Shown: in pieces, positions 56,075-64,000 of the stretch
Layout of the letters: every line of letters starts with the position of its first letter
How positions within the stretch are numbered: the first letter of the stretch is position 1
Source of the DNA: Deltaproteobacteria bacterium
Lineage (GTDB): Bacteria > Myxococcota_A > UBA9042 > PHBI01 > JACKFB01
Length of the DNA stretch: 64,000 bases
Direction of reading: 5' to 3'
Assembly: GCA_020632695.1 (NCBI GenBank)
Contig: JACKFB010000011.1
Coordinates: forward strand, 124,001 to 188,000
Notes under the pieces: generated by a model
The model's database searches: none
Told to the model about the DNA's origin: nothing
The model's input: only the letters and a program-made list of their open reading frames with translations
Made by a program: the position numbers and the translations under genes

Positions 56075-56365
56075 TCAGCTCTTGCTCAGCGCCTCGTCGC
56101 GACGTGCCCTGGCGACGTAGCGCGCGCGGGCCTTTGCAGCCTCTACCTCGCGGTTCTTCGGCGGGCCCTGGGTCTCCAGCCGGTCGATGAGGGTGCGGGC
56201 GATGGACTGGATCGCCTCGACCGCCTCGTCGAAGGCGGGCTGGTTCCGCCGCGACGGGCGGGTGCTCCCGCTGATCTTCCGGACGAACTGCAGCGCCGCC
56301 CCGCGCACCTCGTCATCGGTCGCAGGCGGCTCGAAGCCGTGAAGCGTTCGAATGTTGCGACACAC
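56075..56365 (-). CDS. DUF2277 family protein
   Basis: 96 residues, starting at ATG 56365. MCRNIRTLHGFEPPATDDEVRGAALQFVRKISGSTRPSRRNQPAFDEAV matches the DUF2277 consensus almost along its whole length, including the opening Met-Cys-Arg-Asn-Ile. A charged helical tail follows. Small cytosolic protein of unknown role, common in Actinobacteria and Myxococcota. Confidence 0.9.
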   Translation of the reverse strand: MCRNIRTLHGFEPPATDDEVRGAALQFVRKISGSTRPSRRNQPAFDEAVEAIQSIARTLIDRLETQGPPKNREVEAAKARARYVARARRDEALSKS

Positions 56366-56438
56366 GGTGACGGCCTCCTCTGCCGCGGGGACGTGACCCC
56401 GCCGGCCGCTGAGCGTACCAGAGCCGACCGCCCGCGCG

Positions 56439-57203
56439 TCACTTCAGCGTGAAGCTCATGTGGACGATCGTGATGATGTCCTTCTCGAGCGAGGTCGTGT
56501 CGTTGTTGCCGTCCCACGACGTGGCGGTCGAGTTGGCTGGGTTGACGTTGATGACCCCCATGTCGGCGGAGATCATCTGGTCGATGCCGGCGCCGCCTCC
56601 CGAGCGGACGATGTTCTCTGCGCGGCCGCGGGCATCGGCGGCGGCTTCGGCCAACATGTCCACCTTCACCTCGCCGAGCTTCGTGTAGAAGTACTGCGGT
56701 GGGTAGGAGGTCACCGGCACGCCCTGCTCCAGCAGGGTGGTTATCTCGCGGCTCACCTTCTCGATGCGGTCCATCTCGCCCGAGCGGATGGAGATGGTCT
56801 GCTCGGCCGACCAGCCACGGGAGACGGTGCGGGCGATGCGCTCCTCGCCGACGCCGACGTACTCCGTCTCCATCAGCTCGCGCGTGGTGACCGAGGAGAC
56901 GCGGACGTCGGCGGGCTTGACGCCCTGCTGGGTCAGCCAGGCCATCGCCGCCTCGACGTGGCGACGCAGGGCGCGGTACGCCTCGGTGCGGTCGGCCTCG
57001 CGGGTCGCTATTTCGGCGCTCCACTCGATCAGGTCCGACACGATGCGCTTCTTGGCCGAGCCGGTGACCTCGATGGTGCGTTCGGCTGGCCGCGTGCGCA
57101 CCCGCTCCCAGGTGCTGGACGCGATCCAGGTCGCGCCGAGCAGCGCCAGCGCGGGGAGGACCACCAGCATCGACCACGTGCGGATCGAGGACTCAGAGCT
57201 CAT
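56439..57203 (-). CDS. SIMPL (DUF541) domain protein
   Basis: 254 residues. ATG 57203 follows AAGGTGG at a good distance; the frame is open further upstream through a hexamer-rich stretch, but that is not coding. One N-terminal membrane helix (WSMLVVLPALALLGATWIA) is followed by TIEVTGSAKKRIVSDLIEWSAEIATREADRTEAYRALR, the typical start of the SIMPL domain. The later QTISIRSGEMDRIEKVSREITTLLEQGV and DARGRAENIVRSGG also fit. SIMPL proteins are periplasmic or surface-exposed with no agreed function. Divergent from the thioredoxin gene. Confidence 0.88.
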   Translation of the reverse strand: MSSESSIRTWSMLVVLPALALLGATWIASSTWERVRTRPAERTIEVTGSAKKRIVSDLIEWSAEIATREADRTEAYRALRRHVEAAMAWLTQQGVKPADVRVSSVTTRELMETEYVGVGEERIARTVSRGWSAEQTISIRSGEMDRIEKVSREITTLLEQGVPVTSYPPQYFYTKLGEVKVDMLAEAAADARGRAENIVRSGGGAGIDQMISADMGVINVNPANSTATSWDGNNDTTSLEKDIITIVHMSFTLK

Positions 57204-57277
57204 CGGAGCGCCACCTTGTCGCGAGATGCGGGCTGTACGCGTAGGCTCGGGAGCGTATTCCCGGTGACGGAGGAGCG

Positions 57278-58917
57278 ATGACTCGGGCGGGGCTGGCGGT
57301 GGCGGTGGCGGTGGCTGCGGTGGCGGTGGCGCATGCGCTACGACCGGGGCCGGGGCCGGAGCCGGAGCCGGGGCCGGGGCCGAGGCCGAGGCCGGGGCCG
57401 AGACCGGGGCCGGGGCCGGGGCCGGGGCCGAGGCCGGGGCCGAGACCGAGACCGGGACCGAGGCCGAGACCGAGGCCGCCATCGATGTAGAGGCGCCGAA
57501 TGAGGCGAGCGAGGCCGCCGCTGGCGGCGGCGCGACCGAGCGCGGGCCGAGTCGGGCCCCAGGCCCGTCGCAGGCCCGACGCGAGGGAGCGACGTCGTCA
57601 GCGGTGGCCGTAGCCGACTCAGGCGGTGCCTCGGCCGAGCGCGGGCCGAGTCGGGCCCCAGGCCCGTCGCAGGCCCGACGCGAGGGAGCGACGTCGTCAG
57701 CGGTGGCCGTAGCCGACTCAGGCGGTGCCTCGGCCGAGGCGTTGCCGTTCATCCACGACGACCTGGAGCTGGCGCTGCGGCGGGCTGGTGAATCGGGGCG
57801 GCCGCTGGTCATCGACCTCTGGGCGCCCTGGTGCCACACGTGTCTGTCGATGCAGCACACGGTGTTCACCGACCCGGCGCTGGTGGCGATGGGGCCTCGT
57901 TTCGTGTGGTTGGCGCTGGACACCGACCGGCCGGAGAACGCGGGCGCCATCGAGCGCTTCCGGCCCGAGGTGTGGCCTACCTTCTATGTGGTGTCGTGGG
58001 ATGGGGTCGACGGGCTCATCCAGGCCAGCCAGGCGGGGTCGACGACGGTGGCGGGGTTTCGGCAGTTCCTCTTGCGCGGCGAGCAGGGGGCGCTGGAGTC
58101 GGCGTCGCTCACGGCCCGGGACCCGCTCTGGCACCTGCGCCTGGGTGACCGCGAGGTCGCGGCGCGGCATCAGGCGCAGGCCGAGCGCGCCTACCGCGAG
58201 GCGCTGCGGCTGGCGCCCCCGGAGTGGCCGCGCGCGCCCGAGGTGCTGGTGCGACTGGCCCGCACGCTCTACCGCCAGGAGCGCTACCGCGCCTGCGCCG
58301 AGCTGGCGCTTTCCGAGCTGCCGCGGGCGGTCTCGGCGCGCGACGCCAGCGGCAGCGACTTCGCGGTCTACGCCAACCTCTGCGCCGACAAGCTCGGCGC
58401 GAAGCCGCTGGCGGCGCGGGTGCGCGAGGCCCTGGTCGCGCCCGAGGCCTCGCTGGCCTGGCTGGCCCGGCTGCCCGACGCGCCGCTCAGCGCCGACGAC
58501 CGCTCCGACGCGCTGGCCACGCTGCGCGAGGTCTACGACGCCCTGGGGCGCCCGGCCGACGCCCGCGCGGCCGCCGCGGCTCAGGTCGAGGTGCTGGACG
58601 CCGCCGTGGCCGCGGCGCGGGGTCCCATGGCGCAGATGACCTACGCCTGGCCGCGCTCGGAGGTGTACGTCTACCTGGGCCGCGGCCAGGACGTGCTGCC
58701 CTGGCTGCAGCAGCTCACGGCGGCGCTGCCCGAGCAGTACGACCCGCCCCATCGCGCGGCCTGGGTGCTGCACCGCCTCGGCCGCGACGCCGAGGCCCTG
58801 CCCCTGGCCGAGCGCGCGTGGTCGCTCGCCTACGGGCCTCGCCGCGAGCGCATCGCCGCGCTCCGCGACGAGGTCGCCCGCGCCCTCGCGGCGCCCCCGG
58901 CGGCCGCGCCCCGCTGA
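57278..58917 (+). CDS. Secreted thioredoxin-fold protein with TPR-like tail, apparent frameshift
   Basis: ATG 57278 with a strong GGAGGAG ribosome-binding site opens a signal peptide (MTRAGLAVAVAVAAVAVAHA). The thioredoxin domain lies in the frame one base away, open from 57268 to TGA 58915: GRPLVIDLWAPWCHTCLSMQHTVFTDPALV, with active site WCHTC, then WPTFYVV. The C-terminal half is TPR-like (AYREALRLAPPEWPRAPEVLVRLARTLYRQERYRACAELA). Between them lie a hexamer array and repeat H6, open in both frames and read as an Ala/Glu/Gly linker. The layout copies that of the NfeD gene. A GTG at 57604 could give a protein without signal. Confidence 0.78.
57340..57480. repeat. Hexamer array in the thioredoxin gene
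   Basis: About 140 bp of GGGGCC/GAGGCC/GAGACC hexamers. Relative to H6, which is on the minus strand, the array lies 3' of the hairpin in CGGTCT orientation, as at H1, H3 and H5. Confidence 0.8.
57481..57735 (-). repeat. Structured repeat family H, copy H6 with a 99-bp tandem duplication
   Basis: On the minus strand the core is CGGGCC/GGCCCG with internal loop TGCGA/ACTC and inner stem CGGGCC/GGCCCG. The core stem is thus a third sequence compared with H1 and H4. The middle stem GGCCACCGCTG pairs with CAGCGGCGGCC (one mismatch). The 5' half is duplicated exactly as 57538-57636 and 57637-57735, 99 bp each, which keeps the reading frame (33 residues). It ends with the CGGCGCCTCTACATCG motif at 57481-57500 as in H4 and H5. 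Confidence 0.82.
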
Positions 58918-58928
58918 GAGCCGCGCCT

Positions 58929-59804
58929 TCAGCCGGCCGTCGTCGAGCCGCCCAGGGCCTCCAGCACGTCGCCGGTGATGTAGGAGGAGTCCGCCTCGCT
59001 GGCGAAGAAGACGTAGGCCGGGGCCATCTCCTCGGGCTGCGCCGGGCGGCCGTAGGGCGTCCCCTCACCGAAGTGGGCCACCTCCTCGGCGGTGCGCTCG
59101 GCCGGGTTCAGCGGCGTCCACACCGGCCCCGGCGCCACGCAGTTCACGCGGATGCCGCGCTCGACCAGGTTCTGCGCCAGCGCCTTGGTGAAGGCGTGGA
59201 TGGCGCCCTTGGTGGACGAGTAGTCGATGAGGCGGCTCACCCCCTCGAGGCCGGTGATGGAGCCGGTGTTGATGATGGCCGCGCCGCGCTCCATGTGGGG
59301 GAGCGCCGCCTTCACCATGTGGAAGTAGCCGTATATGTTGGTGCGGAAGGTGCGGTCCCACTGGTCGATGCTGATGTCCTCGATGCCGTCCTGATGCTGC
59401 TGGAAGGCCGCGTTGTTCACCAGGATGTCCAGGCCGCCCATCGCGGAGACGGCCTCGTCGACCACGCGCCGGCAGGTCTCGAACTCGCGCACGTCGGCCT
59501 CGACAGCGCGGGCCTTGCGCCCCTCCTCCTCGACGGCGGCGCAGGTCTCACGCGCGTCGGAGGCCTCCTCGGGGAGGTGCAGGATGGTCACGTCGGCGCC
59601 CTCCCGGGCGAAGAGCACGGCGACGGCCCGCCCGATGCCCGAGTCGCCGCCGGTGATGATGGCCTTCTTGCCCTCGAGCTTGCCGCTGCCCTTGTAGCGC
59701 GGCGCCTTGTAGCGCGGGCGGGGGTCCAGCTCCGACTCGAGGCCGGGCTTGTCGAGGGTCTGCTTGGGGAAGGGCGGGGTGGGCTGATGGGTCGCGGTCG
59801 CCAT
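58929..59804 (-). CDS. SDR family oxidoreductase (general stress type)
   Basis: 291 residues, starting at ATG 59804. The N-terminal extension (PPFPKQTLDKPGLESELDPRPRY) is typical of the stress-linked SDR group that includes YghA and YhdF/YdaD-like proteins. Cofactor motif TGGDSGIG (51-58), NNA (130-132), catalytic Ser near 182, Tyr195 and Lys199 (YSSTK) are all present. It likely uses NAD(P)H; the substrate is unknown. Complete and typical in length. Confidence 0.92.
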   Translation of the reverse strand: MATATHQPTPPFPKQTLDKPGLESELDPRPRYKAPRYKGSGKLEGKKAIITGGDSGIGRAVAVLFAREGADVTILHLPEEASDARETCAAVEEEGRKARAVEADVREFETCRRVVDEAVSAMGGLDILVNNAAFQQHQDGIEDISIDQWDRTFRTNIYGYFHMVKAALPHMERGAAIINTGSITGLEGVSRLIDYSSTKGAIHAFTKALAQNLVERGIRVNCVAPGPVWTPLNPAERTAEEVAHFGEGTPYGRPAQPEEMAPAYVFFASEADSSYITGDVLEALGGSTTAG

Positions 59805-60042
59805 GGGGCTGCCTCCTCGTGGGTGCGGGGCGCCCGGCGCTACCGGGCGCGTGTTCGTGGTCGCGCGCCCCTGTCTTGCAAGCGCCGATCCTCCCCGCTC
59901 GTCCCACCACCGCGGCGCCGCGTCCCGCGCAGGGGCGTGGCGCGCTGCCTCCGCCGGGGCACCCCGCCACGCGGCTGGACGCGGCCGGGGCGACGGGCGA
60001 TGCTCCCGCCACCGCCCGTCCAAGACCGCCCCGGAGGCAGTG

Positions 60043-60414
60043 ATGCCGCTCCACCCCGTCACCTTCGGCCTCATCGCGCTGGTCGCCGCGCTCCACGCCA
60101 TGTTCCTGGTGCTGGAGATGTTCCTCTGGGAGCGCCCCATCGGCCGCCGCATCTTCCGCACCACCGCCGAGGACGCGCGCGCCGGAGCCGTCCTGGCCAA
60201 GAACCAGGGCCTCTACAACGGCTTCCTCGCCGCCGGTCTGGTCGTCGGCCTGCGCGACGCGGGCACCCCCTCCGGCAACGCGTTCATCGTCTTCTTCCTC
60301 GGCGCCGTCATCATCGCCGGGCTCTACGGGGCGGCGACGGCGTCGCGCGGCATCCTCTTCATCCAGGCGCTGCCGGCGGCCGCCGCGCTGACCTCCTACT
60401 CGCTGCTGGGCTGA
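60043..60414 (+). CDS. DUF1304 family membrane protein
   Basis: 123 residues. ATG 60043 follows GGAGG. Four membrane helices; the first region HPVTFGLIALVAALHAMFLVLEMFLWERPIGRRIF, then NQGLYNGFLAAGLVVGL, is characteristic of DUF1304. Small inner membrane protein of unknown role. Its last 19 bases overlap the 3' end of the convergent HTTM gene. Confidence 0.9.
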   Translation: MPLHPVTFGLIALVAALHAMFLVLEMFLWERPIGRRIFRTTAEDARAGAVLAKNQGLYNGFLAAGLVVGLRDAGTPSGNAFIVFFLGAVIIAGLYGAATASRGILFIQALPAAAALTSYSLLG

Positions 60415-61724
60415 GCCTCGCGGAGCGGCACGATGAAGCGGGCGGGGCTCAGGCCCCGGGGCTCGGCGGCCAGGTCGACGGCGGGGTCGATGAGCGGCTG
60501 GCTGGGTCGGCCGTGCAGCGACGCGGTGGCGCGGGCCCGCACCTCGATGCCCGTCGCGCCGCCGGCGCGCGCCTGTTCGGCCAGGTGGTGCGCGTAGTCG
60601 AGGATCATGTCGGGCTGGGTCGACATCACCTTGTGCTGCAGCGGCGTCAACTCGTCGCGCGGAAAGACCAGGCGGCGGCCCGGCGGTGAGCGGGTGGTCA
60701 CCTCGTACTCCACCGAGCCGGTCTTCTCGACCAGCATCACCCGCCAGGCGAAGCGGAAGCCCTGCTCGGTCCAGTTGACCCGGCCGGGGAAGGCCAGATG
60801 CCGCAGCGGCAGCGCGGCCTGCAGCGCGAGCCAGGCGCACCCGGCCACCACCGCGGCGCGGCGCAGCGCCAGCGGCGAGCGCGCGAGGACGGGCGCCGGG
60901 CGGCGGAGCAGGCGCCGGGGCCAGCCCGGGTCGAAGAACAGGGTGGTCGAGACCAGCATCACCCAGGAGAAGACGCCGATGGGGAAGAGCAGCCAGACCG
61001 TCACGTGGAAGACGACGGCGGCGGCGAAGGCCAGAGCGCGCGTGCGGCGCCACAGCAGCAGCGGCACCACGCCCAGATCGTAGAGGGCGCCGGCCCAGCT
61101 CAGCGCGAGGGCGGCGGTGCCGGTGGCGAGCAGCGGGCCCACCAGGGGCAGGTGGGCCTGGGCCTGCAGCCAGGTGTGGAGCGGCTCGCCTCGCAGCAGC
61201 CAGTCGGCGTCCAGCTTGGCCAGCCCCGCGTGGACGTACACCACGGCGACCTGCCCGCGCAGCAGCCCATAGGCGCCCAGCGGGACGGCGCGCTCGTGGC
61301 CGCGGCGCCGCGCATCCAGCGACCAGGCGGCGCCCGAAGGCAGCAGCGCCAGCAGCGCCGCCAGCAGGCTCACCAGATAGTAGTGGTTGAGATAGAGCGC
61401 CTTGTCGATGAGCTCGGCGTAGGTGAAGAGCAGGCCGAACACCGCCGCGGAGAGGCGGCTCCGGTAACCCACCGCCAGGCTGGCCGCGGCCAGGGCCATG
61501 GCGCCCTGGTGGACGTACATGCCCACGCCCGGCCAGGGGCGTACCCAGTCGAAGCCCGCCCAGGTGAAGTGGAAACCGGGCGCCAGGTAGAGCTCGTCAA
61601 TCCAGCCCTTGGCCCAGAAGCGCACGGTGGCGCCAAGCATCAGCAGCCCGAAGAGGATGCGGAAGGCCGCCAGGCCCGCGGCGTCGCGCGGCGCGGCGAG
61701 CCTCCGGACCAGGGCGTGACCCAT
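60396..61724 (-). CDS. HTTM (vitamin K-dependent carboxylase-like) membrane protein
   Basis: 442 residues, starting at ATG 61724, which overlaps the imelysin stop (ATGA). Several membrane helices; the segments GLAAFRILFGLLMLGATVRFWAKGWIDELYLAPGFHFTWAGFDWV, AGLAKLDADWLLRGEP and YEVTTRSPPGRRLVFPRDELTPLQHKVMSTQPDMILDYAHHLAEQ match bacterial gamma-carboxylase-like HTTM proteins. The family is found next to imelysin and dihaem-peroxidase genes in iron-linked operons. Whether it carboxylates anything is unknown. Confidence 0.9.
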   Translation of the reverse strand: MGHALVRRLAAPRDAAGLAAFRILFGLLMLGATVRFWAKGWIDELYLAPGFHFTWAGFDWVRPWPGVGMYVHQGAMALAAASLAVGYRSRLSAAVFGLLFTYAELIDKALYLNHYYLVSLLAALLALLPSGAAWSLDARRRGHERAVPLGAYGLLRGQVAVVYVHAGLAKLDADWLLRGEPLHTWLQAQAHLPLVGPLLATGTAALALSWAGALYDLGVVPLLLWRRTRALAFAAAVVFHVTVWLLFPIGVFSWVMLVSTTLFFDPGWPRRLLRRPAPVLARSPLALRRAAVVAGCAWLALQAALPLRHLAFPGRVNWTEQGFRFAWRVMLVEKTGSVEYEVTTRSPPGRRLVFPRDELTPLQHKVMSTQPDMILDYAHHLAEQARAGGATGIEVRARATASLHGRPSQPLIDPAVDLAAEPRGLSPARFIVPLREAQPSSE

Positions 61725-62833
61725 CAGTCGCCGTCGTTGCCGCTGAAGCCCACCGTCACCGAGAGCGCGTTGGCGATGTCCACCTCGATGAGGCGCTGCA
61801 GCTCGCCCAGGGCGTCGATGGCGGCCTCGACGGCGGCGGGGTCGGTCTGGACGGCCTGGGTCAGCGGGGCGGGGATGGCGTCCAGCGCCGCGCGGGCCTT
61901 GGCGAGGGCGGTGGTCATCCGGAAGGCGAAGTGACGGCCGCGGGCCTCCAGGTAGGCGTCGAGGCCGCTGGCGCCCTCGGCGTCGGCGCCGAGGTAGAGC
62001 AGCTCGACGCCGCGCAGGGCGTCGCGGATGTCCTCGAGCGAGCGGCCGCTGGACTGGGACTCCGCCTTGTCGGGCTGCGGCACGCCGCCGGAGGTGAGGC
62101 CCAGCGGCCGCCCCAGCTTGTCGCTGCGGATGGCCTCCACCGTGAAGGCCATGCGCCCCACCATCGCGCTCAGGGCGAGCTGCAGCGTGCTGAAGGTCGC
62201 GCTGGTGCGGCCGGCCTCGGTCAGCTCGTCGAGCCAGGCGCCTTCGTCTGGCGCCCAGGCCTCGCGGAGCGCCGCGGCGTGATCGTGGAGGTCGGCGGTC
62301 AGGCCGGTGAGGTAGGCGCAGCGTCGCGGGTCGGCGGCCAGCCACGCGGCGCCGTCGTCGTGACCGTAGAGCAGCAGCTCGATGACCGGCATGCCGCTCT
62401 GGGCCGCGCCCAGGGAGGCGACGCGGGCGTCGTCGATGGGCGCCTCCGAGGCCAGGACCTCGTCGACGGAGCCAGGGCGAACCGGCCAGAAGTCGATCTT
62501 CGGCCCCAGGCGCAGCGGCTCGTCCGAGTAGGGCCCGAAGGCGAAGACCTCGGCCTGCTTCAGCGGCGCGCGGGCGCTCCACCAGGCGTCGCGGGCGGCC
62601 TCGAGCGCCGCGGCGTCGGGCGCCGCGCAGAGCGCCTCGGCGGCCAGGTCGAGGGTCTCGGTGCGCGCCTCGAGCTCGGCGTAGAGGGGCAGCAGGATGT
62701 CCTCGCCCCACGACGCCAGCAGCTCGCGCCGCTGGTCGGCGATCTCGCTGGGGGCGCAGGCGGCAGCCAGGCTGGCCACCAGCCCGACCAGCAGCCAGCG
62801 AGCCCATCGACGGCGAAGCCCGCGCGGGCTCAC
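61724..62833 (-). CDS. Imelysin family lipoprotein
   Basis: 369 residues, starting at GTG 62833, overlapping the stop of the upstream dihaem gene (GTGA). Lipoprotein signal with Cys26 (LVGLVASLAAAC). The imelysin domain (insulin-cleaving peptidase family, now seen as iron-binding or iron-uptake-related proteins) shows WWSARAPLKQAEVFAFGPYSDEPLRLGPKIDFWPV and GMPVIELLLYG; the GxHxxE-type motif of the family is replaced here by GMPVIE. Middle gene of a three-gene operon. Confidence 0.88.
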   Translation of the reverse strand: MSPRGLRRRWARWLLVGLVASLAAACAPSEIADQRRELLASWGEDILLPLYAELEARTETLDLAAEALCAAPDAAALEAARDAWWSARAPLKQAEVFAFGPYSDEPLRLGPKIDFWPVRPGSVDEVLASEAPIDDARVASLGAAQSGMPVIELLLYGHDDGAAWLAADPRRCAYLTGLTADLHDHAAALREAWAPDEGAWLDELTEAGRTSATFSTLQLALSAMVGRMAFTVEAIRSDKLGRPLGLTSGGVPQPDKAESQSSGRSLEDIRDALRGVELLYLGADAEGASGLDAYLEARGRHFAFRMTTALAKARAALDAIPAPLTQAVQTDPAAVEAAIDALGELQRLIEVDIANALSVTVGFSGNDGD

Positions 62834-64000
62834 AGGGACTCCACGAAGGCGATGAGGGCGGCGCGCTGGCTCGCGTCGAGCGCGCGGAAGGCCTCGCGGG
62901 AAGCCTCGGCCTCGCCGCCGTGCCACAGGATCGCCTCGGCCACGCCGCGGGCGCGCCCGTCGTGCAGCAGCCGGTCGTGCCCGTTGACCGTGACATTGAA
63001 TCGCAGGCCCCACAGCGGCGGCGTGCGCCACTCCGCACCCTCGGCGTCGAAGCTGGGCCGCCCGTCCGACAGCGCCTCACCCATGTCGTGGAGCAGCAGG
63101 TCGGTGTAGGGCCAGATCTTCTGGTCGCGCAGCTCCTCGAGCGCGGCGTCGGGCGAGGTGCGGTGCGACGCCACGTGGCAGCCGCCGCACCCCGCGCGGG
63201 CGAAGAGCGCCTTGCCGCGCAGCACCTCGGGCCGCGCGTGGGCCTGCCGCGACGGCACCGCCAGCAGCCGCCCGTAGAGCTCGACGCGGTCGAGCAGCGC
63301 GTCGTCCAGCTCCGGGCCCTCCTCGGCGAAGGCGCTGCGGCAGTCGGGCTGGGCCTCGGTGCAGTCGTCGGCGCCGAACATCGGCGAGGTGATCCCGATG
63401 TCCCCGGCGAAGGCGCCGGCCGACTGCTGGCGGATCGTCGGCTGCTCGGCCTTCCAGCCGAAGCGCCCGGTGACGACCTGCTCCAGCTCGACGTCCCACA
63501 CCCGGTTGCGGCGCCCGGAGATGCCGTCGCCGTCGGCGTCGTCGGGGTCCTCCAGCTCGGCGAGGCGGGCGTCGGGGATGGCCTCCAGCAGGCCGAGGCC
63601 GATGGTGGCCGGCGCGACCCGTGGCGAGACGCGGACCTCGGGGTCCATCGGGCCGTAGGCCAGCGCGTCGATGCGGTAGCTGGGCTCGAGCAGGGCGTAG
63701 GGGGTGCCGTCGGCGTAGGTGCCGGGGACCTCCTGCCAGGTGACGACGGGGGTGCCCTCGGCGGGGACGCCGCCGATGGCGAAGGGCTGGAGCTGACCGC
63801 CGTAGGTCGGCTCGGGCAGGGGCTCGCCGTGGGGGCCCGAGCCCGGGACGCTCAGCCGCAGGAGCAGGCCCAGGAAGGCCTCGTCGGCGCGCTCGGGCGG
63901 ACGGCCGCGGCCGTCCTTGAAGTGACACGCCGCGCAGGAGCGCGCGTTGAACACGGGGCCCAGCCCGTCGTGGCCGGTCGTGCTGGCCGGCGCCTGCACC
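62830..64000 (-). CDS. Dihaem oxidoreductase / putative peroxidase (DUF1111), 5' end outside the window
   Basis: At least 389 residues; the frame is open to the window edge and the usual N-terminal signal region is missing, so the gene starts beyond 64000. Two CxxCH haem motifs are seen, CAACH near the visible N-terminus (NARSCAACHFKDGRGRP) and CGGCH (FARAGCGGCHVAS). The body matches DUF1111 dihaem proteins (DGDGISGRRNRVWD, GRFGWKAEQPTIRQQSAGAFAGDIGITSPMF, IWPYTDLLLHDMGEAL). Family members are usually co-encoded with imelysins in iron-related operons, as here. Confidence 0.92.
   Translation of the reverse strand, partial: VQAPASTTGHDGLGPVFNARSCAACHFKDGRGRPPERADEAFLGLLLRLSVPGSGPHGEPLPEPTYGGQLQPFAIGGVPAEGTPVVTWQEVPGTYADGTPYALLEPSYRIDALAYGPMDPEVRVSPRVAPATIGLGLLEAIPDARLAELEDPDDADGDGISGRRNRVWDVELEQVVTGRFGWKAEQPTIRQQSAGAFAGDIGITSPMFGADDCTEAQPDCRSAFAEEGPELDDALLDRVELYGRLLAVPSRQAHARPEVLRGKALFARAGCGGCHVASHRTSPDAALEELRDQKIWPYTDLLLHDMGEALSDGRPSFDAEGAEWRTPPLWGLRFNVTVNGHDRLLHDGRARGVAEAILWHGGEAEASREAFRALDASQRAALIAFVESL

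Noticed and set aside
57604..58917. Starting the thioredoxin gene at GTG 57604 inside the repeat
   Set aside because: There is no ribosome-binding site and the protein would lose its signal peptide; the strong start at 57278 fits better, although it needs a frame change.

Overview
The window is very GC-rich DNA with a strong G/C preference at third codon positions, many GTG and TTG starts, and tight ATGA/GTGA overlaps inside operons. It has many lipoproteins with LAGC- or ACD-type lipoboxes, a three-gene B-type succinate dehydrogenase, multihaem c-type cytochromes, IgGFc-binding-like and beta-propeller lipoproteins, and a bacillithiol operon. This suggests a myxobacterium-like (Myxococcota or related deltaproteobacterial) chromosome. 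That placement is inference: there is no rRNA or tRNA gene here to confirm it.

Layout. 1-3.8 kb: end of an unknown gene, then a convergent operon of two membrane lipoproteins and an HExxH protein. 3.9-7.4 kb: sdhCAB. 7.7-10 kb: a dihaem cytochrome c and a convergent lamin-tail-like lipoprotein. 10-15.1 kb: sbcDC repair nuclease. 15.9-19.7 kb: a lipoprotein hydrolase and a lipoprotein with four identically spaced six-cysteine repeats. 19.8-25 kb: long NfeD, short NfeD, FloA and two novel genes (membrane microdomain operon). 25-30 kb: DUF2911, DoxX and the bacillithiol operon bshC-bshB1-bshA. 30.3-38.2 kb: two lipoproteins, a frameshifted LmbE/PIG-L protein, a 54-residue membrane protein and a sodium:solute symporter. 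38.2-53.3 kb is an accessory region. It holds remnants of an Rpn-type nuclease and a VapC-type toxin, a MITE, a HEPN-like/BolA-like gene pair lying between duplicated 5' ends of an MmeI-like restriction-modification gene, that gene itself with a compositionally distinct specificity segment, heavily frameshifted small secreted genes, and a broken DUF433/DUF5615 toxin-antitoxin pair. 53.3-64 kb returns to housekeeping or secreted functions: a beta-propeller lipoprotein, DUF2277, SIMPL, thioredoxin/TPR, SDR, DUF1304, and an HTTM-imelysin-dihaem peroxidase operon cut by the window end.

The most unusual content is non-coding. Three families of structured repeats are visible. Family H has six loci of about 150 bp. 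Each has an outer stem, a middle stem and a core hairpin, with base pairs that change together between copies around a fixed TGCGA/ACTC internal loop. Five of the six lie next to degenerate CGGTCT-type hexamer arrays. Family T has three copies of about 110 bp, each with a covarying end clamp around a conserved core. Family P has two near-perfect palindromes of 46 and 60 bp sharing a centre. Two family H elements with their hexamer arrays lie inside secreted-protein genes, between the signal peptide and the functional domain, and in both cases the two parts are out of frame by one base.

Several genes carry apparent frameshifts, some at G runs that look one G short. These may be assembly errors, phase-variable tracts or true decay; the sequence alone cannot separate these.
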